Shown piece by piece: positions 46,399 to 55,413 of a stretch of 64,000 nucleotides of DNA. Source of the stretch: Roseovarius aestuariivivens (GTDB taxonomy: Bacteria; Pseudomonadota; Alphaproteobacteria; Rhodobacterales; Rhodobacteraceae); assembly GCF_004761875.1 (NCBI RefSeq), contig NZ_SJEY01000004.1, positions 1 through 64,000 on the forward strand, in the 5' to 3' direction. Below the pieces are notes generated by a model, which worked only from the letters and a program-made list of their open reading frames with translations, was not told the DNA's origin and made no database searches. Every line of letters begins with the position of its first letter. Position 1 is the stretch's first letter. A program made the position numbers and the translations under genes.

Positions 46399-47937
46399 TC
46401 ACCGTCGAAAGCTTTCGCGCAGTTCGCGCATCCGGAAGGCGCCCAGGATCTGCCCGGCCAGACCGTAGACAAGCGTTCCGGAGAGGATCAGTACCAGCAG
46501 CGCCAGCCAGCGCCAGCCGCCCATGCCGAAGAACGGCGTGAGCAGGACCGACAGGCCCCAAAGTGCGGCACCCATGATGGCCGAGGCCAGCAGGATCCGC
46601 CACAGCCGGGCGCGGAACCGGGCGTCGAACCGCGCGGCGTCGCCGAAACCCCGCGCGCCGCGCGTCAGTTGCCAGACCATCACCCAGGCCGCGAGCGTGG
46701 TCGCGATGGCGGCGGCGATCCAGCCGATGGCATAGGCCAATCCCACCGCGATCACGGCGTTGATCGCCATCGCCACAAGCGCATACTGGAACGGGCGGCG
46801 GGTGTCCTCGCGGGCGAAGAACAGCGGTTGCTGGATCTTCTGCAGGACAAAGGCCGGCAGACCCAGCCCGTAGATGGCCACGGCCAGCGCCGTGGCCGCG
46901 GTGTCGTCGGTGCCGAAGGCGCCACGCTCGAACAGGACCGAGACGAGCGGCAGCGGGATGACGACGAGCGCCACCGCGCAGGGCACGGTCAGCGCCAGCG
47001 CCACCTCGCCGGCGCGCGACAGTGCCAGCCGTGCGCCCGCGTCGTCCCCGGATTTCAGGCGGCGCGACAGATCGGGCAGAAGCACGATACCCACCGCGAT
47101 GCCGACCACACCGAGCGGTAGCTGGTAAAGCCGGTCGGCGGCGTAAAGCCAGCTGACCGCGCCTTCGGTGTTGGAGGCGACGAGCTGTCCCACCAGCAGG
47201 TTGACCTGCACCACGCCCCCCGCGAGGGCCGCGGGGACCGCCACGCGCACCAGCCGTGCCATCGCTGGCGTCCAGCGCGGGCGGGTCGGGCGGATGCGCA
47301 GGCCCGCGCGGTCGGCGGCCGCCCAAACGAGCGCGAGCTGCGCCACCCCGGCCGCCGGGATCGTCCAGACCAGTGCGGCGGCCACGTCGCCGCCCAGCCA
47401 CCAGGCCAGCGACATGGCGCTGACGAGCAGCACGTTGAGCAGCACCGGCGCGGCGGCGGCGGCGGCGAACCGGCCCGCGGCGTTAAGCACCCCGGAAAAG
47501 AGCGCCGCCAGCGAAATGAAGAGAACGTAGGGAAAGACGATGCGCCCGTACTCGACGGTCAGATCGAAGCGGGGATCGCCGTAAAACCCCTCGGCCGTGG
47601 CCCAGACCAGCGCGGGCATGAAGACCATCGCGAGCCCGGTCAGCGTCAGAAGCACCAGCGCCAGCCCCGACAGCGCCAGACGGGCGAACCCGATGGGATC
47701 GTCGTCTGCCTCCAGCCGCTTGGAGAACATCGGCACGAAGGCGGCGTTAAAGGCCCCTTCGGCGAAGAAGCGGCGGAACATGTTGGGCAGGCGGAACGCG
47801 GCGACGAAGGCGTCCATCAGAAGGCCGGGGCCGAGGAATCCGGCGATGAGCACGTCGCGCACGAAACCCAGAACGCGGCTCAGAAGTGTCCAGCCGCCAA
47901 CGGTCAGGATCCCGGAAAGCAAGCGGACAGGTCTCAT
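46399..47937 (-). CDS. murJ: Lipid II flippase
   Basis: The 512-residue protein has about 14 hydrophobic helices of the MATE-like MurJ fold. The N-terminal ILTVGGWTLLSRVLGFVRDV and LPNMFRRFFAEGAFNAAFVP are the family signature with the lipid II binding cavity arginines. It moves lipid II across the inner membrane for peptidoglycan assembly. The start MRPVRLLSGIL is chosen because the upstream reading is not family-like. It lies in the glnD-murJ block common in alphaproteobacteria and overlaps the PLD gene start by up to four bases. Confidence 0.96.
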   Translation of the reverse strand: MRPVRLLSGILTVGGWTLLSRVLGFVRDVLIAGFLGPGLLMDAFVAAFRLPNMFRRFFAEGAFNAAFVPMFSKRLEADDDPIGFARLALSGLALVLLTLTGLAMVFMPALVWATAEGFYGDPRFDLTVEYGRIVFPYVLFISLAALFSGVLNAAGRFAAAAAAPVLLNVLLVSAMSLAWWLGGDVAAALVWTIPAAGVAQLALVWAAADRAGLRIRPTRPRWTPAMARLVRVAVPAALAGGVVQVNLLVGQLVASNTEGAVSWLYAADRLYQLPLGVVGIAVGIVLLPDLSRRLKSGDDAGARLALSRAGEVALALTVPCAVALVVIPLPLVSVLFERGAFGTDDTAATALAVAIYGLGLPAFVLQKIQQPLFFAREDTRRPFQYALVAMAINAVIAVGLAYAIGWIAAAIATTLAAWVMVWQLTRGARGFGDAARFDARFRARLWRILLASAIMGAALWGLSVLLTPFFGMGGWRWLALLVLILSGTLVYGLAGQILGAFRMRELRESFRR

Positions 47938-48074
47938 TCGGACAAGAACTCCAACAGGATGCGCTGCGAGCAGTAGCTGAAAGACCCTTCTTGGAAAAGG
48001 TCTGACGGTGCGGGCGCCGTTCCGTCGGCAAATGCCGGGCATTGAACCGCCGACCGGACGCGGCACGGTCGTCC

Positions 48075-48125
48075 TCTGGCCGAAAATATCTGGGGGGGCC
48101 GGGGGTAGAGCCCCCGCCCGGATCA
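48075..48125 (-). repeat. Diverged gene-end repeat, copy C
   Basis: On the minus strand it begins at the TGA of glnD and reads TGATCCGGGCGGGGGCTCTA, then CCCCC and later AGATATTTTCGGCCAGA. It keeps the stop-codon position, a GGGGG/CCCCC stem and the ATTTT-GGCCAGA end of copies A and B, but is shorter and diverged in the middle. Confidence 0.6.
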
Positions 48126-50888
48126 GCTTGTCGCGCGCTCCACGCCCTTCTCGATCGCCTCGCGCAGCTTGCGCTCCAGCGCCTTCTGCTTGGACTGCGA
48201 ATAGAATTTCAGCCCGAACATGTCCTTGACATAGAAGGTGTCGACCACCTGCTCGCCATAGGTCGCGATCACTGCCGAGTTGATATAGACATGCTGGCTG
48301 GCGAGGGTGCGCGTCAGGTCGTAAAGCAGGCCGGGCCGGTCGCGGGTGTCGACCTCGATGATCGTGTAGATCTCTGACCCGGTGTTGTCGAAGGTGATAT
48401 GGGTGGGCACGCGGAAGGCGCGTTCGCGTTTCTTGACCTTGTCGCGCGACTTGATCGCCTCGGTCGCTTTCACCTCGCCCTTCAGCGTCTTGTTGATCAT
48501 CTGGCTGAGACGCGGCAGGCGCGCGGCCTCGAACGGGCTGCCGTCGGCATCCTGGATCCAGAAGGCCGCCGTGGCGAAGCCGTCTTTCGTGGTGTAGGTC
48601 CGCGCGTCGACCACGTTGGCCCCCACCAGTGCCAGCGCGCCCGCAAGCCGCGAGAAGATGCCCGGATGATCGGCCAGCGCGAAACAGGCGCGCGTGGCGT
48701 CACGGTCCTCGTCGATGGCCAGATCAATGGCGATGTCGTCATCCTTCAGGTCGCGCAGCAGCCGGGCAAAAACCACATGCGCGGTCACGTGCAGACCCTG
48801 CCAATAGGGCGGGTAGTGCCGGGTCGTTTCGGCCTTGAGCGCCTTTTGATCCCAGTCCGACAGCGCCTCGCGCAGATTGCGCTTGGCGTCTGTGCCGCGC
48901 TGCTCGCGGTTGAGCGCCTCGAGCCCGCCTTCCATGGCGCGCCGGGTTTGCCGGTAAAGCGCGCGGATCAGCGAGGCTTTCCAGTTGTTCCACGTGGTCG
49001 GCCCCACGCCGCGGATGTCGCAGACGGTGAGCACGCAAAGCAGGTCGAGCCGCTCGCGCGTCTGCACCGCCTTGGCGAAGTCACGAACCGTGCGCGGATC
49101 GGCGATGTCGCGTTTCTGCGCCATGTCCGACATCAGCAGGTGATAGCGCACCAGCCATTCCACCGTGTCGCATTCGGCCTGCTTCAGGCCGAGGCGCGGG
49201 GCCACGACACGCGCGATCTGCGCCCCCAGAATCGAATGGTCCTCGTCGCGTCCCTTGCCGATGTCGTGCACCAGCAGCGCCACGTAAAGCACCCGGCGGT
49301 TCACGCCCTTGTCGAGGATTGACGAGGCCACCGGCAGATCCTCGGTCAATTCACGCCGCTCGATCTTCGAGAGCTGGCTGATGCACTGGATGATATGCTC
49401 GTCCACGGTGTAGCTGTGATACATGTTGAATTGCATCATCGCGCGGATCGGCTCGAATTCGGGGATGAAGGCCGACAGGACGCCCAGCTCGTTCATCCGC
49501 CGCAACGCGCGTTCAGGATTGCCGTGCTTGAGCAGCAGGTCGAGAAAGAGCTTGCGCGCGGCGGGCAGATTGCGGAACCGCTCGTCTATGAGGTTCAGGT
49601 TGGCGGTGACCAGCCGCATCGCGTCGGGATGGATCAGCAGCCCGGTGCGCAGACCTTCCTCGAAAAGCCGCAAAAGGTTGAGCGGATCGGACAGGAAGGC
49701 GGTGTCGTCCTCGATCGCCAACCGGCCATGCACCTCGACATAGCCCGGCTTGAGCTTGCGCTTGCGTCCGAACAGCCGTTGCAGCAGGGGCTCGGATTTC
49801 ACGTGATCCGCTTCGAGCTTGGTCAGGAGGATCCGCGTGAGATCGCCGACGGCGGTGGCGTGGCGGAAATAGTCCTGCATGAAAACCTCGACGGCGCGCT
49901 GTCCGGAGCTGTCGGCATAGCCCATGCGCTCGGCCACCTCGACCTGCATGTCGAAGGTCAGCTGTTCCGTCGCCCGTCCGCTGGCCAAGTGCAGATGACA
50001 GCGCGTCGCCCAGAGAAAGGTCTCGGCCTTGGCGAAAGTGGCGAATTCCTCTTTCGTGAACAGCCCGCGTCCGACGAGTTCCTGCACGTCGTCCACATGG
50101 TAGACGTATTTGGCGATCCAGAAGAGCGATTGCAGGTCGCGCAGACCGCCTTTGCCTTCCTTGATGTTGGGTTCGACCACATAGCGTTCGCCGTACTTCT
50201 CGTGGCGGCCGTCGCGTTCTTCAAGCTTGGCCTCGACAAAGGCCTTTTCGGTACCGGTGAAAAGCTCCTTGCGCAGCTTGCTGTCGAGCTCTTCGGCCAA
50301 GGCCGCGTCGCCGAAGAGAAACCGTTTTTCCAGAAGCGCGGTGCGGATGGTGAAATCCTCTCCGGCCAGACGCAGGCAATCGCGGATCGTGCGGCTGGAA
50401 TGCCCGACCTTCAGCTTGACGTCCCAAAGAACGTAAAGCGTGCTTTCGATCACGCTTTCGGCCCAGGCGGTCAGCTTGTACGGGGTGAGAAACAGCAGGT
50501 CGACATCCGAAAAAGGCGCCATTTCGCCCCGGCCGTAGCCGCCGACCGCCAGAACCGAAATCCGCTCGGACTCGGTTGGGTTGGGCCGCGGATGCAGGTA
50601 GCGGCACGCGAGATCCAGCGCCGTGATGACCACCTGATCGGTAAGCCAGGTATAGGCGCGGGTCGCCGGGCGGGCTTCGAACGGGCGTTCGCCAAGGCCC
50701 TGCGCGATGGCCGCGCGCCCGTCGCGCATCGCCTCGCTCAGGATCGCGACGACTGCCTTACGCAGCGCCATGGCTTCGCCACCGGCGGCGGTGTTCGCCG
50801 TCTCGACGGCCTGCGCGACGGCGGAGGCATCGAAAATGCGTTCTGCCGGGCAGATCAGGTTGTCCGGGAGAGGGGGGTGGTCTTTCAT
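48123..50888 (-). CDS. glnD: Bifunctional [protein-PII] uridylyltransferase/uridylyl-removing enzyme
   Basis: The 921-residue enzyme senses glutamine and uridylylates or de-uridylylates PII proteins in nitrogen control. Domains in order: nucleotidyltransferase with AVGGYGRGEMAPFSDVDLLF (residues 113-132), PII-uridylyl-removing HD domain with LLVHDIGKGRDEDHS (near 540), and two C-terminal ACT domains (about 730-800 and 840-910) for glutamine binding. Its length fits the family (880-940). It lies upstream of murJ and downstream of the LpoA-like gene in the same orientation, with a 29-bp gap to the latter. Confidence 0.96.
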   Translation of the reverse strand: MKDHPPLPDNLICPAERIFDASAVAQAVETANTAAGGEAMALRKAVVAILSEAMRDGRAAIAQGLGERPFEARPATRAYTWLTDQVVITALDLACRYLHPRPNPTESERISVLAVGGYGRGEMAPFSDVDLLFLTPYKLTAWAESVIESTLYVLWDVKLKVGHSSRTIRDCLRLAGEDFTIRTALLEKRFLFGDAALAEELDSKLRKELFTGTEKAFVEAKLEERDGRHEKYGERYVVEPNIKEGKGGLRDLQSLFWIAKYVYHVDDVQELVGRGLFTKEEFATFAKAETFLWATRCHLHLASGRATEQLTFDMQVEVAERMGYADSSGQRAVEVFMQDYFRHATAVGDLTRILLTKLEADHVKSEPLLQRLFGRKRKLKPGYVEVHGRLAIEDDTAFLSDPLNLLRLFEEGLRTGLLIHPDAMRLVTANLNLIDERFRNLPAARKLFLDLLLKHGNPERALRRMNELGVLSAFIPEFEPIRAMMQFNMYHSYTVDEHIIQCISQLSKIERRELTEDLPVASSILDKGVNRRVLYVALLVHDIGKGRDEDHSILGAQIARVVAPRLGLKQAECDTVEWLVRYHLLMSDMAQKRDIADPRTVRDFAKAVQTRERLDLLCVLTVCDIRGVGPTTWNNWKASLIRALYRQTRRAMEGGLEALNREQRGTDAKRNLREALSDWDQKALKAETTRHYPPYWQGLHVTAHVVFARLLRDLKDDDIAIDLAIDEDRDATRACFALADHPGIFSRLAGALALVGANVVDARTYTTKDGFATAAFWIQDADGSPFEAARLPRLSQMINKTLKGEVKATEAIKSRDKVKKRERAFRVPTHITFDNTGSEIYTIIEVDTRDRPGLLYDLTRTLASQHVYINSAVIATYGEQVVDTFYVKDMFGLKFYSQSKQKALERKLREAIEKGVERATS

Positions 50889-50917
50889 CGGATCCTTTGC
50901 ACGGGACGGGCCGGCGA

Positions 50918-52105
50918 TCAGAAGCCGGCGCCGCCGAAGCTTTGCGGGGCGGGCGAAAGCAGGACCACCTGCTTGTTGCGGATCGTGGCCACGGCAAGCC
51001 CACGCTCGGCCGTACCTTCGGCAGTGAGGCGGAAGATGCCGCCGACACCCTGGAACCCCGCGCTTTGCGTCAGCGCCGCGCGCGACAGCGGGTCGTTGCG
51101 CCGGGACGACGCCAGCGCGCCGATCGCGGCGATGCCGTCATAGGCCAGTCCGGCCAGCGCGTGGGGGCTGTTGCCGTTTGCGGCCTCGAAACGACTGCGG
51201 AACTGCGCGGCGCGGGCCGGATCGGGCAGCGCGAACCAGCCGCCCTGCACGCCCGGCAAATCAAGGGTTTGGGGCGGCGTATCCCAGCGGGCCAAACCGA
51301 TATACTGCATCTGCTCAGGGGTGAGCCCCGCCTCGGGCAGCATCTGGCTGAAGAGCGGCAGCGCGCCCGCGGCATTCGCGGTCATGAAGATCGCGTTGGC
51401 GCCGTTGGTTTCCGCCGCGGTCTTGATCTGCGGGACGGCCGCGACGACGCCCTGTTGGGAAAACTCGTAGCCGACGCTGCCCGCGGCGGTGGCGCCGTTG
51501 GCGGCGATGGCGCTTTCGATGGCCTGCCGGCCCACCTGACCCGCGAGATTGTCGGAATAGACCGTTAGGATCCGGTCGCGGCCCTGGCCGACGGCGTAGC
51601 GTGTCAGACGGTCGGCGGTGTTTCGGAACGTCTGTCCCAGCACGAAAAGATTGCCGCCCGCGATGGTGGGATTGTTGGAAAAGGCGAGTACGTTGATGTT
51701 GCGCGGCGCCATGGCGACGGCCACGGCATTGGCGGATTCCGCGTGCAGCGGGCCGACGATGATCTTGGCGCCCTCGTTGGCGGCATTGAGCGCGGCCTGC
51801 TGGGCCTGCGCCGCGTTGCCGGCGGTGCCGTAGACCCGCAGGTCGATCCGCACTCCGCTGAGATCCGCCGCGGCAAGCCGGGCGGCGTTTTCCAGATCGC
51901 GCGCGAGTTTCTGTTCGTTCGGGCTTGCCGAGCCGTGCGGCACCAGAAGCGCCACCTGAAGCGGCTGTCCGGGGGTGACGCGCTGACCGGCGCCGCCGCC
52001 TGTACCGGCGGGCATTACGGTGTCGCAGGCGGCCAGGGCCACCACGGTGGCAAGCAGGGCAAGCGCCCGCAGCGGCTTGCGGAGGGCGGCAAAAACGGCA
52101 AACAT
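50918..52105 (-). CDS. LpoA-like penicillin-binding-protein activator (periplasmic-binding fold lipoprotein)
   Basis: The 395-residue protein has a lipoprotein signal (RALALLATVVALAAC) and a type I periplasmic-binding fold (VALLVPHGSASPNEQKLARD, KIIVGPLHAESANAVAVA, LAGLAYDGIAAIGAL). This matches the C-terminal LpoA domain, which activates PBP1A from the outer membrane, and also ABC transporter leucine-binding-like proteins. The divergent rsmI and yraN genes are the classical LpoA neighbours (YraL-YraM-YraN), which supports the first role. The ATG after GGGAGTGATC is chosen over an earlier reading. The PBP partner is not in the window. Confidence 0.85.
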   Translation of the reverse strand: MFAVFAALRKPLRALALLATVVALAACDTVMPAGTGGGAGQRVTPGQPLQVALLVPHGSASPNEQKLARDLENAARLAAADLSGVRIDLRVYGTAGNAAQAQQAALNAANEGAKIIVGPLHAESANAVAVAMAPRNINVLAFSNNPTIAGGNLFVLGQTFRNTADRLTRYAVGQGRDRILTVYSDNLAGQVGRQAIESAIAANGATAAGSVGYEFSQQGVVAAVPQIKTAAETNGANAIFMTANAAGALPLFSQMLPEAGLTPEQMQYIGLARWDTPPQTLDLPGVQGGWFALPDPARAAQFRSRFEAANGNSPHALAGLAYDGIAAIGALASSRRNDPLSRAALTQSAGFQGVGGIFRLTAEGTAERGLAVATIRNKQVVLLSPAPQSFGGAGF

Positions 52106-52191
52106 CGTCAAGATCACTCCCTTTTCGGCGCGGCGCGGGACGGTCGCGCGCGTCAGGGCAATCATAAACGTCCAGAGAGGCGGGTCCAGAG

Positions 52192-53055
52192 ATGATTCCT
52201 CAGAAGCGCGAACTTGCGCCGGGGCTGTACCTCGTGGCGACGCCCATCGGCACGGCGCGCGACATCACGCTGCGCGCGCTCGATCTTCTGGCTTCGGCCG
52301 ATCTGCTTGCCGCCGAAGACACGCGCAGTCTGCGCCGGCTCATGGAGATCCACGGCGTGAGCCTCGAGGGGCGCGAACTGCTGGCCTATCACGACCATAA
52401 CGGCGCGCGGGCGCGGCCGCGGATCCTGGCGGCGCTGGAGGCGGGAAAATCAGTGGTTTACGCCTCAGAAGCCGGCACGCCGATGGTGGCCGATCCCGGA
52501 TACGACCTCGCGCGGGCGGTGGTCGAGGCGGGGTATCCGCTGATCTCGGCGCCCGGTCCGTCGGCGGTGATCACCGCGCTCACGCTTTCGGGGCTGCCCA
52601 CCGACCGGTTCTTTTTCGCAGGTTTCCTGCCGGCGACCGCGGCCAAGCGGAAAACCGCGCTGCGCGAGATCGCCGGCGTGCCGGGCACGCTGGTGTTCTA
52701 CGAATCGCCCAAGCGCGTGGCGGCGATGCTGGCGGACGCGGCGGAGGTGCTCGGCGGGGCGCGGCAGGCGGTGCTCTGCCGTGAGCTGACCAAAAAATTC
52801 GAGGAAGTCCTGCGCGCGCCCCTGTCGGAGCTCGCGGACCTGGCGGCGGCACGGTCCTTCAAGGGCGAGATCGTGGTGCTGGTCGACAGGGGAGATTCGG
52901 AAAATCTTAAGGAATTCGACTTAGACAGGGCGTTGCTGACGGCGCTAGAAAGCCATTCCGTCCGTGATGCAACGGATCTTGTGACCGGGGCGTCGGGGCT
53001 CAAACGACGGCAGGTCTACCAGCGGGCGCTCGCGCTTGCGAAGAGCGCTCCCTGA
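52192..53055 (+). CDS. rsmI: 16S rRNA (cytidine1402-2'-O)-methyltransferase
   Basis: The 287-residue enzyme uses S-adenosylmethionine to methylate the ribose of C1402 in the decoding centre of 16S rRNA. It has the RsmI/tetrapyrrole methylase fold: GLYLVATPIGTARDITLRAL, LLAAEDTRSLRRLM, SEAGTPMVADPG and LVFYESPKRVAAML. The length is typical. It is divergent from the LpoA-like gene and followed by yraN after about 50 bases, an order common in proteobacteria. Confidence 0.96.
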   Translation: MIPQKRELAPGLYLVATPIGTARDITLRALDLLASADLLAAEDTRSLRRLMEIHGVSLEGRELLAYHDHNGARARPRILAALEAGKSVVYASEAGTPMVADPGYDLARAVVEAGYPLISAPGPSAVITALTLSGLPTDRFFFAGFLPATAAKRKTALREIAGVPGTLVFYESPKRVAAMLADAAEVLGGARQAVLCRELTKKFEEVLRAPLSELADLAAARSFKGEIVVLVDRGDSENLKEFDLDRALLTALESHSVRDATDLVTGASGLKRRQVYQRALALAKSAP

Positions 53056-53107
53056 GCGATGGCCTTGCCGCGACAGGGGCGGCCCTGTCGAGACAAGGAG
53101 GATCGTC

Positions 53108-53509
53108 ATGCTGGATTTAATCGACACTGGCGCAGTGGCCGAGCGGCGGCGTGAGCGTGGACAGCGTGCCTGTCTGAGCGGTGCGGCGGCGGAAAGATCG
53201 GTGATTGCGCATTACGCCCAGCACGGTGCCGGTCTGCGCGACCAACGCTGGCGGGGCGGGGGCGGTGAGATCGACCTTGTTCTCGACACTGGCGACGAAG
53301 TGGTCTTTTGCGAGGTGAAGCGCGGTGCCACCCACGCGGCGGCGGCGGAACGGCTGCGCCCCGCCCAGATTCGCAGGATCATTGCGGCGGCATCGGCCTA
53401 CATGGACAGCCTGCCGGCAGGTCAGCTCAGCGCGGTGCGCTTCGACCTGGCCACCGTAGACGCCCGCGGGCATGTCGAGGTGCTGGAGGCGGCTTTCGGG
53501 CATTTCTGA
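53108..53509 (+). CDS. yraN: YraN-family (UPF0102) nuclease-like protein
   Basis: The 133-residue protein has the YraN endonuclease-like fold: GGEIDLVLDTGDEVVFCEVKRG contains the Glu/Asp/Glu-x-Lys metal-binding residues seen in Holliday-junction-type nucleases, but activity is not proven for the family. The ATG MLDLIDTG is used because AAGGAGG precedes it; an earlier reading overlaps rsmI. It is placed between rsmI and gshB, a regular order in Rhodobacterales. Its role may be in DNA repair or competence, inferred only from the fold. Confidence 0.88.
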   Translation: MLDLIDTGAVAERRRERGQRACLSGAAAERSVIAHYAQHGAGLRDQRWRGGGGEIDLVLDTGDEVVFCEVKRGATHAAAAERLRPAQIRRIIAAASAYMDSLPAGQLSAVRFDLATVDARGHVEVLEAAFGHF

Positions 53510-53569
53510 TTTGCGCTCGCCCCGGTCATGCCGCATGTAGAAGCGTGACGCAGCCCGCGGGGGAATTCG

Positions 53570-54505
53570 ATGAAGATTGCTTTTCAGATGGACCCGATCG
53601 GGCCTATCGACATCAACGGCGACAGCACCTTTCGTCTGGCCGAAGAGGCGCAGGCGCGTGGACATACGCTATTTTATTACACGCCGGATCGCCTGGCCTA
53701 CGATCAGGGGCGCATCACCGCGCGCGGCTGGCCTCTCGAGGTGCGGCGGGTCAAGGGCGACCATTACAGCCTCGGCGCCGAGACGACCGTCGATCTGGGA
53801 GAGTTCGACGTGGTCTGGCTCCGGCAGGATCCCCCCTTTGACATGTTCTACATCACCACCACGCACCTGCTGCAGCGGCTCAGCCCCGGCACGCTGGTGG
53901 TGAATGATCCGTTCTGGGTGCGCAATTACCCCGAAAAGCTGCTCATCCTCGATTTTCCGGAATTGATGCCGCCCACCGCCATCGCGCGCGACCTCGATAC
54001 GATCAAGGCGTTCCGCGCCCGGCACGGCGACGTGATCCTCAAACCGCTCTACGGCAATGGAGGCGCGGGCGTTTTTCACCTGCCCGAGGATGACCGCAAT
54101 CTCAGCAGCCTGCACGAGCTCTTCACCGGGTTCAGCCGCGAGCCGCTGATCGTGCAGAAATACCTGCCCGAGATCAAGGATGGCGACAAGCGGGTGATCC
54201 TTGTCGACGGAGAGCCCGTCGGCGCGATCAACCGCATGCCCGGCGCCGGCGAGGTGCGGTCCAACATGCATGTGGGGGGCAAGCCGGAGAAGGTGGCGCT
54301 GAGTGCGCGGGACCGCGAGATCTGCGCCAAGATCGGTCCGCTTTTGCGCGAGAAAGGTCAGATCTTCGTCGGCATCGACGTGATCGGGCAGTACCTGACC
54401 GAGATCAACGTGACCTCGCCCACCGGGATCCAGGAGCTGGAGCGGTTCGACGGCACAAATGCCGCTGGCCTGATCTGGGATGCAATCGAGACGCGCCGGG
54501 CATGA
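53570..54505 (+). CDS. gshB: Glutathione synthetase
   Basis: The 311-residue ATP-grasp enzyme adds glycine to gamma-glutamylcysteine to make glutathione. The pre-ATP-grasp part includes [20 protein letters not shown] and [20 protein letters not shown]; the ATP-grasp core has [36 protein letters not shown] and [14 protein letters not shown] (metal ligands). Length is typical (310-320). The hydrolase gene overlaps its stop by four bases. Several glutathione-linked genes lie in this window. Confidence 0.96.
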   Translation: MKIAFQMDPIGPIDINGDSTFRLAEEAQARGHTLFYYTPDRLAYDQGRITARGWPLEVRRVKGDHYSLGAETTVDLGEFDVVWLRQDPPFDMFYITTTHLLQRLSPGTLVVNDPFWVRNYPEKLLILDFPELMPPTAIARDLDTIKAFRARHGDVILKPLYGNGGAGVFHLPEDDRNLSSLHELFTGFSREPLIVQKYLPEIKDGDKRVILVDGEPVGAINRMPGAGEVRSNMHVGGKPEKVALSARDREICAKIGPLLREKGQIFVGIDVIGQYLTEINVTSPTGIQELERFDGTNAAGLIWDAIETRRA

Positions 54506-55413
54506 GCCTGATGCGGCCCATCCTCAACGCATATCTGCGGCTGACGGAAAAACCCTATCTGGCGCGGGTTGCCCGCCCCATCTCGTTACGTCAGTCGTTC
54601 GAGGCCAAGGCGCGGCTTTTCTTTCATCCCCCGCTCGGCACCCGATTCCGTCAGGGCGAGATCGCAGGCGTGCCGGTCACCTCGGTGCGCGCACCCTGGG
54701 TGGCCGAGGCTGACGGTCCGCTGATCCTTTACTTTCACGGCGGCGGCTATGTCTTCGGCTCGCCGCGCACGCACCGGGCGATGCTGGCCTGGCTGTCACG
54801 CGCCGCTCAAGCGCCCGCTTGCCTGCCAGATTACGCCAAGGCACCAGAACACGCCTTTCCGGCTGCCGTCGAGGATGCGCTGGCAATCTACCGGGCGGTG
54901 ATGGACCGCCCCGGCGGGGTCGTTCTGGGCGGGGACAGCGCGGGCGGCGGTCTGGCGCTGGCACTTCTGGGCGAGATCTGCCGGTTGAATCTGCCGCGGC
55001 CTCTGGGATGCTTTGGCCTGTCGCCCCTCACCGATCTGGGACACGGCGGCGAAAGCCTGATGCGCAACGCGCAGGCCGAAGTCCTCCTGCCCGCCGCGCG
55101 GGCGGCGGAGCTTGCGGAGATGTATCTGCAGGGCGCAGATCCCGACGACCCGCGGGCCTCGCCCTTGCGCGCAGGTTTCGATGGCGCGGGCCCGGTCTGG
55201 TTGACCGCGGGGGATACCGAGATCCTGCTCGACGACACCCGTCGGATGACGTCGCATCTGCGCGATCAGGGCATCGAGGTGACCGAGGTCATAGAACGCG
55301 ACCTGCCGCATGTCTGGCCGATCTTCCACAACACCCTGCCAGAGGCGCGCGAGACGCTGACGGCGATCGCGGCCTGGATCAGTTCTCTTTCGCCAGTGAC
55401 AGACGATAGCTGA
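54502..55413 (+). CDS. Alpha/beta-hydrolase of the hormone-sensitive-lipase family
   Basis: The 303-residue protein has the HSL-type oxyanion motif [12 protein letters not shown] (near residue 75), the nucleophile elbow [11 protein letters not shown] (Ser near 153), and late Asp ([13 protein letters not shown]) and His ([10 protein letters not shown]) for the triad. It should hydrolyse a short- to medium-chain ester in the cytosol; the substrate is unknown. The start ATG overlaps the gshB stop by four bases, so the two are translationally coupled. Its 3' end overlaps the convergent comM gene by 35 bases. Confidence 0.9.
   Translation: MSLMRPILNAYLRLTEKPYLARVARPISLRQSFEAKARLFFHPPLGTRFRQGEIAGVPVTSVRAPWVAEADGPLILYFHGGGYVFGSPRTHRAMLAWLSRAAQAPACLPDYAKAPEHAFPAAVEDALAIYRAVMDRPGGVVLGGDSAGGGLALALLGEICRLNLPRPLGCFGLSPLTDLGHGGESLMRNAQAEVLLPAARAAELAEMYLQGADPDDPRASPLRAGFDGAGPVWLTAGDTEILLDDTRRMTSHLRDQGIEVTEVIERDLPHVWPIFHNTLPEARETLTAIAAWISSLSPVTDDS

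Noticed and set aside
44720-46468. Long open frame antisense to the PLD-like gene
   Set aside because: It opposes both HKD motifs of the PLD gene and has no domain or signal of its own.
49395-51143. Long open frame antisense to glnD
   Set aside because: No recognisable domain; glnD is unambiguous on the other strand.
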